Shown here: positions 59,035-64,000 of the stretch, piece by piece | Layout: each line of letters starts with the position of its first letter | Position numbering within the stretch: position 1 is the first letter of the stretch | Source of the DNA: Curtobacterium sp. ZW137 | GTDB lineage: Bacteria; Actinomycetota; Actinomycetes; Actinomycetales; Microbacteriaceae | NCBI RefSeq assembly: GCF_003762905.1 | Contig: NZ_RJKS01000004.1 | Location: 62,001-126,000 of the forward strand | Length of the DNA stretch: 64,000 nucleotides | Direction: 5' to 3' | Made by a program: the position numbers and the translations under genes | The notes under the pieces: generated by a model | What the model saw: the letters and a program-made list of their open reading frames with translations, nothing else | What the model was told of the DNA's origin: nothing | Databases searched by the model: none

Positions 59035-60210
59035 TCAGCCCAGCGAGCGGACCGCCGCCACCGCATCGACCACCGCGGCGACGACGAGCGGGACGTCCTC
59101 CCCCGTCAGGGTCCCGTCGAACGTCAGCCGGACGGCACTCCGCGCGACCTCGTCGGACAGCCCGAGCGCGGTGAGGACGTGCGACGCCTCGGTGCTGCCG
59201 GCGGCGCAGGCGCTCCCCGAGGACGACACGACGTCCCGCTGCTCCAGCTCGAGCAGCACGGTCTCCCCGTTGACGGCGGGGACCCGTGCGGCGCCGGCGA
59301 CACCCGGTACCTCGGGGAAGCAGAACGACGCGTGCCCGGGCAGCCGGTGCTCGGCAGAGCCCGTGAGCACCGCGCCGGGGACACCGGCGAGGACCCCTGC
59401 GACCACCGCGTCCCGAGTGGCGGTCGCCGTCGCGGCGGCGCTCGCGCGCCCGGCCGCCGACAGCGCCACCGCGGTCGACACCGCGACCGCACCGGCGACG
59501 TCCTCGGTGCCCGACCGCCGACCGCGCTCCTGGCCCCCGCCGTGCACGAGCGGCTCCATCGGCACGCCGGACCGGATCGCGAGCACCCCGGTGCCCTTCG
59601 GCGCGCCGAGCTTGTGTCCGGAGAACGTCAGCGCGTCGACGCCGAGCAGGTCGAGGCCGATCGGCAACCACGGCGCGGACTGCACCGCGTCGGTGTGGAA
59701 GCGGGCGCCGACCCCGTGCGCGAGCGTCGCGAGGGCGGGGATGTCCTGCACCGTGCCGATCTCGTTGTCGGCGTGCGCGATCGACACGAGCGTGGTGTCC
59801 GGCCGGAGCGCCGCGGCGAGCACCGACGGGTCGACGCGGCCGTCCGGCGACACCGGCAGCACGGTCACCTCGAACCCGTGGAAGCGCTCCAGGTACGCGC
59901 AGCTCGCCAGGACCGCCTCGTGCTCGATGGCGCTCGTGACCACGTGGCGGCCCCGCGGTGCGGCGAGCGCGATGCCCTTCACCGCCGTGTTCGCGCCCTC
60001 GGTGCCGCCCGCGGTGAACACGACCTCGGCCGGACGGCAGCCGAGCACCGACGCCACCTGTCCACGCGCGGCCGCGAGCCCGCGGGACGCCTGGTCCCCG
60101 ATCCCGTGCGTGGACGACGGGTTCCCGAAGCCGCCCGTCAGCCACGGCCACATCGCCTCGAGCACCTCGCGGCGGACGGGTGTCGTGGCGGCACGGTCCA
60201 GGTAGAACAC
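59035..60210 (-). CDS. Cysteine desulfurase of the NAD operon
   Basis: PLP enzyme that takes sulfur from cysteine, 391 residues. It begins FYLDRAATTPVRREVLEAM, has the PLP Lys in TFSGHKLGAPKGTG, RSGTEDVAGAVA, and the active Cys in VVSSSGSACAAGSTEAS, as in IscS/NifS. Position at the end of nadA-nadB-nadC suggests it supplies sulfur for the 4Fe-4S cluster of NadA. GTG start, 3 nt after the nadC stop, so it depends on the operon. It could also serve tRNA thiolation. Confidence 0.93.
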   Translation of the reverse strand: MFYLDRAATTPVRREVLEAMWPWLTGGFGNPSSTHGIGDQASRGLAAARGQVASVLGCRPAEVVFTAGGTEGANTAVKGIALAAPRGRHVVTSAIEHEAVLASCAYLERFHGFEVTVLPVSPDGRVDPSVLAAALRPDTTLVSIAHADNEIGTVQDIPALATLAHGVGARFHTDAVQSAPWLPIGLDLLGVDALTFSGHKLGAPKGTGVLAIRSGVPMEPLVHGGGQERGRRSGTEDVAGAVAVSTAVALSAAGRASAAATATATRDAVVAGVLAGVPGAVLTGSAEHRLPGHASFCFPEVPGVAGAARVPAVNGETVLLELEQRDVVSSSGSACAAGSTEASHVLTALGLSDEVARSAVRLTFDGTLTGEDVPLVVAAVVDAVAAVRSLG

Positions 60211-60213
60211 CGG

Positions 60214-61143
60214 TCAGGCCGACGGCGCGGACGGGACGGCGACGTCGATGTCGATGTCGATGTCGAGCCCGAGGTCGAGGGCACGCGCCGAGTGCGTCAG
60301 CGCGCCCACCGAGATGACGTCGACCCCGGTGGCGGCGATCGCGGCGACGGTGTCCAGCGAGACCCCGCCGGACGCCTCGACGAGCGCACGGCCGCCGACG
60401 ATCGCCACGCCCTCGGTCAGCATCGCCGGCGTGAAGTTGTCGAGCATGATCGTGTCGACCCCGGCGCCGACGACCGGCTCGATCTGGTCGATGCGGTCCA
60501 CCTCGACCTCGAGGTGCACCGTGTGCCCGAGCCGCTCCCGGGCGCCGCGGATCGCCTCGCCGATGCCGATCCCGCTCGCGAGCAGCACCGCGAGGTGGTT
60601 GTCCTTCGCCAGGACCGCGTCGGACAGCGACGTCCGGTGGTTGTGCCCGCCGCCGCACCGCACGGCGTAGCGCTCGAGCGCGCGGAGCCCTGGCGTGGTC
60701 TTCCGGGTGTCGACGATGCGCGCGCGGGTGCCGGCGACGGCGGCGACGTACCGGGCGGTCGCGGTCGCGATGCCGGACATCCGCTGGACGAGGTTGAGCG
60801 CGACCCGCTCGGCGCGGAGCACCGCCCGGGCCGACCCGGTCACGGTCGCGAGGACGTCCCCCGGCGCGAACGGGTCCCCGTCGGCGACGTGCACGACCGC
60901 CTCGATGGTGGGGTCCACGGCGTGCATCACGGCCACGAAGACCGCGCCGCCGCTGAGGACACCGGGCTCACGGGCGCCCAGCGTCGCGGTGGCGGTCGCG
61001 TCCGCCGGGATGAGCGTCTCGCTGGTGACGTCGCCCCACGGCGCGTCCTCCTCGAGCGCGGTCTCGATGACGCGGCGGAGCGCGTGCGGCGGGATGGAGC
61101 CGACGTGGGTGGTGGGCACGGTGGTGGGCACGGTGATGGTCAT
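60214..61143 (-). CDS. nadC: Nicotinate-nucleotide pyrophosphorylase (carboxylating)
   Basis: Quinolinate phosphoribosyltransferase, forming nicotinate mononucleotide from quinolinate and PRPP. The 309-residue protein has EDAPWGDVTSETLI, RVALNLVQRMSGIATATARYV, DTRKTTPGLRALERYAVRCGGGHNHR, and GVDTIMLDNFTP, ASGGV and GVDVISVGALTHS near the end, all QPRTase hallmarks. A short run of LDIDIDIDV near the C-terminus is encoded by a GATGTC repeat. Its ATG overlaps the nadB stop. Confidence 0.96.
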   Translation of the reverse strand: MTITVPTTVPTTHVGSIPPHALRRVIETALEEDAPWGDVTSETLIPADATATATLGAREPGVLSGGAVFVAVMHAVDPTIEAVVHVADGDPFAPGDVLATVTGSARAVLRAERVALNLVQRMSGIATATARYVAAVAGTRARIVDTRKTTPGLRALERYAVRCGGGHNHRTSLSDAVLAKDNHLAVLLASGIGIGEAIRGARERLGHTVHLEVEVDRIDQIEPVVGAGVDTIMLDNFTPAMLTEGVAIVGGRALVEASGGVSLDTVAAIAATGVDVISVGALTHSARALDLGLDIDIDIDVAVPSAPSA

Positions 61144-62780
61144 GCGAGTGCTTCCTCGGGGACGGGAACGGGTGCGGTCGCCGGTGCGGCGACCCACGCG
61201 AGCGACGCGGGGGCGTCCGGGTCGGTGTCGGGGTGGTCGGTGCGGGCGTGTGCGCCGCGGGACTCGGTACGGGCCTCGGCCGCACGGGCGACGAGCCGGG
61301 CGAGGTCGAGGAGCGCGCGGTCCTCGTGCGCCCGGACGGTCGCGGGGGCGTCGACGGCCAGCGCGTCGAGCTCGCGACGCGCGGTCGCCAGCCCACCCGC
61401 GTCGCGGAGCAGGCCGACGCGTTCGGTCATCACCCGCTGGACCGTCTGCCGGACGTCGGCCGACCCGTCGAGGCGAGCCGGGCCTCCCGTCCGGCGGTCC
61501 GTACCGATCGTCGGACGGGAGGCAGTGGTCGGCCCCACGACGCCCGGCACCGTGGTGACGGGGAGCGTCGCGGTGCCGCGGAGACGGAGCAGGCCGGGTC
61601 GCGGTGCGCCGAGCGCGTCCGCTGCGCGGACCGCGAAGACCAGTCCCTCGAGGAGGGAGTTGGAGGCGAGGCGGTTCGCACCGTGCACACCGGTGCACGC
61701 GGCTTCGCCGATGGCGGCGAGGCCCGGGATGCTCGTGCGCCCTTCGGCGTCGGTGGCGATGCCGCCCATGAAGTAGTGCGCTGCCGGGGCGACCGGGACG
61801 CCGTCGCGGCTCCAGTCGAAGCCGGCGGCACGGGTGGCGCGGGTGAGGCCGGGGAAGCGGGCGACGAGGAAGCCGGGGTCGAGTGCCGTGGCGTCGAGGA
61901 CGACCTCCCCGGAGTCGCGGATCGCGGCGGCGATGCCCCGGGCGACGACGTCACGCGGGGCGAGTTCGGCGTCCGGGTGCACGGCGGTCATGAAGCGGCG
62001 ACCGCGGGCGTCGCGGAGGACGGCGCCCTCGCCGCGGACGGCCTCGGAGACGAGGCCGCCGCCGGGCACCGCGAGGCGCGTCGGGTGGAACTGCATGAAC
62101 TCGAGGTCGGCCAGGACGGCTCCGGCACGCCAGGCCGCGGCAGCCCCGTCGCCCGTCGCGACGAGCGGGTTCGTCGTCTCGCGGTACAGGTGCCCGGCGC
62201 CCCCGGATGCCAGGACGACCGCGTCGGCGTCGATCCGCCGCGGCTCGCCGAGGAGATCGAGGACGTCGATGCCGACCACCGCCCCGTCACGGAGCACGAG
62301 GTCTGTGAGGCAGGTGCGCTCCAGGATCGTCACGTGCTGCCGGTGCAGTGCCGCGATGAGCGTCTGCTCGATCGCCGCACCGGTGGCGTCGCCGGCCGCG
62401 TGCACGACCCGCCAGCGTCCGTGCGCCGCCTCACGCCCACGGGCGAGGTCGTCGCCGTACCTGTCGAGGGTCGCCGGGTCGGCGGTGCGGTCGAACGGCA
62501 CGCCGAGCGCCAGGAGGTCGCGGACGCGGGCCGGGCCGTCGGTGCAGAGGACCTCGACCGCGCGCGCGTCCGCGCTGCCGGCCGCCGCGACGTGCGTGTC
62601 GGCCTGGTGCAGCGCCGCGGTGTCGTCGGCGCCGAGGGCGACGGCGATGCCGCCCTGGGCGTGGCTCGTCGCCGCGTCCGCCAGCGCGCCCTTCGTCACC
62701 AGGGTGACGTCGTGGCGGGCGCTCGCGCGGATCGCGGCGGTGAGCCCGGCGATGCCGGAGCCGACGATGACGACGTGCAC
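61140..62780 (-). CDS. nadB: L-aspartate oxidase
   Basis: FAD enzyme that oxidises aspartate to iminoaspartate. The 546-residue protein starts VHVVIVGSGIAGLTAAIRA (FAD), has SHAQGGIAVALG, HTRRL-like FMQFHPTRLAVPGG, HYFMGGIATDAEGRTSIPGL and GANRLASNSLLEGLVFA. The start GTG 62780 is 2 nt after the nadA stop. Near residue 440 a stretch of about 24 residues (GPTTASRPTIGTDRRTGGPA...) breaks the conserved region between the flavin domain and the C-terminal helices; it is encoded by a palindromic repeat. Confidence 0.94.
   Translation of the reverse strand: MHVVIVGSGIAGLTAAIRASARHDVTLVTKGALADAATSHAQGGIAVALGADDTAALHQADTHVAAAGSADARAVEVLCTDGPARVRDLLALGVPFDRTADPATLDRYGDDLARGREAAHGRWRVVHAAGDATGAAIEQTLIAALHRQHVTILERTCLTDLVLRDGAVVGIDVLDLLGEPRRIDADAVVLASGGAGHLYRETTNPLVATGDGAAAAWRAGAVLADLEFMQFHPTRLAVPGGGLVSEAVRGEGAVLRDARGRRFMTAVHPDAELAPRDVVARGIAAAIRDSGEVVLDATALDPGFLVARFPGLTRATRAAGFDWSRDGVPVAPAAHYFMGGIATDAEGRTSIPGLAAIGEAACTGVHGANRLASNSLLEGLVFAVRAADALGAPRPGLLRLRGTATLPVTTVPGVVGPTTASRPTIGTDRRTGGPARLDGSADVRQTVQRVMTERVGLLRDAGGLATARRELDALAVDAPATVRAHEDRALLDLARLVARAAEARTESRGAHARTDHPDTDPDAPASLAWVAAPATAPVPVPEEALA
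61482..61523. repeat. Palindromic repeat inserted in frame in nadB
   Basis: GCCTCCCGTCCG (61482-61493) and CGGACGGGAGGC (61512-61523) form a perfect 12-bp stem with an 18-nt loop inside the nadB coding sequence. These are the outer arms of the intergenic repeats at 19675 and 55849, here in the opposite order. The frame stays open and encodes part of an Arg/Gly/Thr-rich loop. Confidence 0.75.
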
Positions 62781-62782
62781 GT

Positions 62783-64000
62783 TCAGTCCTTCGGACGGGC
62801 CGCGAGCATCCGCTCGAGCGCGACCTTGGCTTCGGCCTTGACGTCGTCCGGGACGACGATCTCGTTGAGGACCTCGCCGTTCACGAGGGCCTCGAGCACC
62901 CAGGCGAGGTAGCCGGGGTGGATCCGGTACATCGTCGAACACGGGCAGACGACCGGGTCGAGGCAGAAGATCGTGTGCTGCGGGTACTCCGCGGCGAGCC
63001 GGTTCACCATGTTGATCTCGGTGCCGATCGCGAACGTGGTCGGCTCGGTCGCCGCGGCCACGGTCTTCCGGATCAGGTCCGTGCTGCCGGCGGCGTCCGC
63101 GGCGTCGACGACGGCCATCGGGCACTCCGGGTGGACGATGACCTGGACGCCGGGGTGGTCCACGCGGGCCTGCTCGATCTGGTCCACCGTGAAGCGACGG
63201 TGCACGGAGCAGAAGCCGTGCCAGAGGACGACCTTCGCGGCGAGCAGCTCGGCCGCGGTGTTGCCGCCGCCGGGCAGTCGGGGGTTCCACATCGGCATCA
63301 GGTCCGTGCTGATGCCCATCGCCTTCGCGGTGTTCCGGCCGAGGTGCTGGTCCGGGAAGAAGAGGACCCGCTGCCCGCGCTCGAACGCCCACTCGAGGAC
63401 GGTCGCCGCGTTCGAGCTGGTGCACACGATGCCGCCGTGGCGGCCGCAGAAGGCCTTGAGGTCGGCAGCGGAGTTCATGTACGTGACGGGGATGACCGGC
63501 ACGCGGCCGTCGGCGTCCGGCTCGGTGCCGTAGACCGCTTCGAGCTCGGCCCACGCGGCCTCGACGCTGTCGATGTCGGCCATGTCCGCCATCGAGCAGC
63601 CCGCCGCCAGGTTCGGCAGGATCACGCGCTGGTCGTCGCGCGCGAGGATGTCGGCCGTCTCGGCCATGAAGTGCACGCCGCAGAACACGATCGCCTCGGC
63701 GTCGGGCTTCGTCAGCGCGGCGTTCGCGAGCTGGAACGAGTCGCCGAGGAAGTCCGCGTGCCGGACCACCTCGTCGCGCTGGTAGAAGTGCCCGAGGACG
63801 ACGACGCGGTCCCCGAGGGTCGCCTTCGCCCGTTCGATGCGCTCGTGGAGCTCGTCGACGGGGGCGTGCTTGTACTCGTCCGGCAGGACGCCCTGGCGCG
63901 GGGCGGTGGTCGGGATGACGTCGGACATCGACGAGCCGGGCCCGTACCCGGGGCGGGCGTCGAAGTCCCAGGTCGGCATCGCGAGGTCCGGCGTGCAGGT
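62783..64000 (-). CDS. nadA: Quinolinate synthase (5' end outside window)
   Basis: Fe-S enzyme that joins iminoaspartate and DHAP to quinolinate. The 405 visible residues include VVVLGHFYQRDEVVRHAD, FCGVHFMAETADIL, LPNLAAGCSMADMA, YMNSAADLKAF, HGGIVCTSSNAATVLEW, HPECPMAV and DPVVCPCSTMYRIHPGYLAW, which carry the cluster cysteines. An ATG at 63979 exists, but the frame stays open to the window edge and reads CTPDLAMPTWDF before it. This resembles the usual actinobacterial N-terminus, so the start is probably outside. First gene of the NAD operon. Confidence 0.93.
   Translation of the reverse strand, partial: TCTPDLAMPTWDFDARPGYGPGSSMSDVIPTTAPRQGVLPDEYKHAPVDELHERIERAKATLGDRVVVLGHFYQRDEVVRHADFLGDSFQLANAALTKPDAEAIVFCGVHFMAETADILARDDQRVILPNLAAGCSMADMADIDSVEAAWAELEAVYGTEPDADGRVPVIPVTYMNSAADLKAFCGRHGGIVCTSSNAATVLEWAFERGQRVLFFPDQHLGRNTAKAMGISTDLMPMWNPRLPGGGNTAAELLAAKVVLWHGFCSVHRRFTVDQIEQARVDHPGVQVIVHPECPMAVVDAADAAGSTDLIRKTVAAATEPTTFAIGTEINMVNRLAAEYPQHTIFCLDPVVCPCSTMYRIHPGYLAWVLEALVNGEVLNEIVVPDDVKAEAKVALERMLAARPKD

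Overview
The window is GC-rich, densely coding DNA from an actinobacterium of the Microbacteriaceae, most likely Curtobacterium or a close relative (inferred from gene content, not from a database search). Supporting signs are a BldC-type regulator, a bS22-like 32-residue ribosomal protein, a short archaeal-type aspartyl-tRNA synthetase, an LAYTG sortase signal, a DUF5997/LysR-domain pair and many genes that appear to be leaderless (a TAnnnT box 6-8 nt before the start codon, no Shine-Dalgarno). No rRNA, tRNA or CRISPR array was found.

Layout. 1-4.4 kb: end of a cytochrome-c/thiol-disulfide cluster (ccdA, tlpA), a histidine phosphatase, a divergent SulP transporter/MerR pair sharing a perfect 30-bp palindrome, and two small hypothetical genes. 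4.4-13 kb: housekeeping genes (aspS, glutaredoxin, bS22, bldC, an ArsR regulator, the ktrBA potassium system, proC, a CDF transporter, tadA, upp). 13-20.9 kb: a leaderless 38-codon ORF before a winged-helix gene, a marR-photolyase-serine hydrolase operon, a PfkB kinase, sodA, and a flavin reductase behind a convincing SoxR box. 21-22.7 kb: a DHA2-type drug exporter.

22.8-26.3 kb is a mobile element. An IS5-family transposase encoded with a frameshift shares one pair of terminal inverted repeats with three cargo genes: marR, an MFS exporter and a PEBP/YbhB protein. The cargo looks like a self-regulated efflux cassette. Its right end touches the stop codon of a lacI gene.

26.3-32.8 kb is a carbohydrate locus: LacI, a Gfo/Idh-aldo/keto reductase fusion, and a divergent ABC importer without its own ATPase, with LacI-like operators between the two units. 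33-36 kb holds a small membrane protein and an FMN-riboswitch-controlled ribE-ribB-ribH operon without ribD or ribA. 36-44 kb is envelope-related: an MprF-like aminoacyl-lipid synthase coupled to an esterase across a 24-bp tandem repeat, then a nine-repeat chaplin-like LAYTG surface protein and a secreted Pro/Ala-rich partner. 44-58.9 kb mixes acetyltransferases, regulators, DNA repair, a His-rich CopB-type ATPase with a CsoR-like operator, a CAAX protease, a sodium symporter, aroQ and oxidoreductases. 59-64 kb is the de novo NAD operon nadA-nadB-nadC plus a cysteine desulfurase.

A second theme is palindromic DNA. A dispersed family with CGGACGGGAGGC/GCCTCCCGTCCG arms lies in several intergenic gaps and once inside nadB without breaking the frame, and long perfect palindromes (up to 62 bp) sit at gene ends. 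Coordinates of RNA signals and operators are read by eye; none has been tested computationally.
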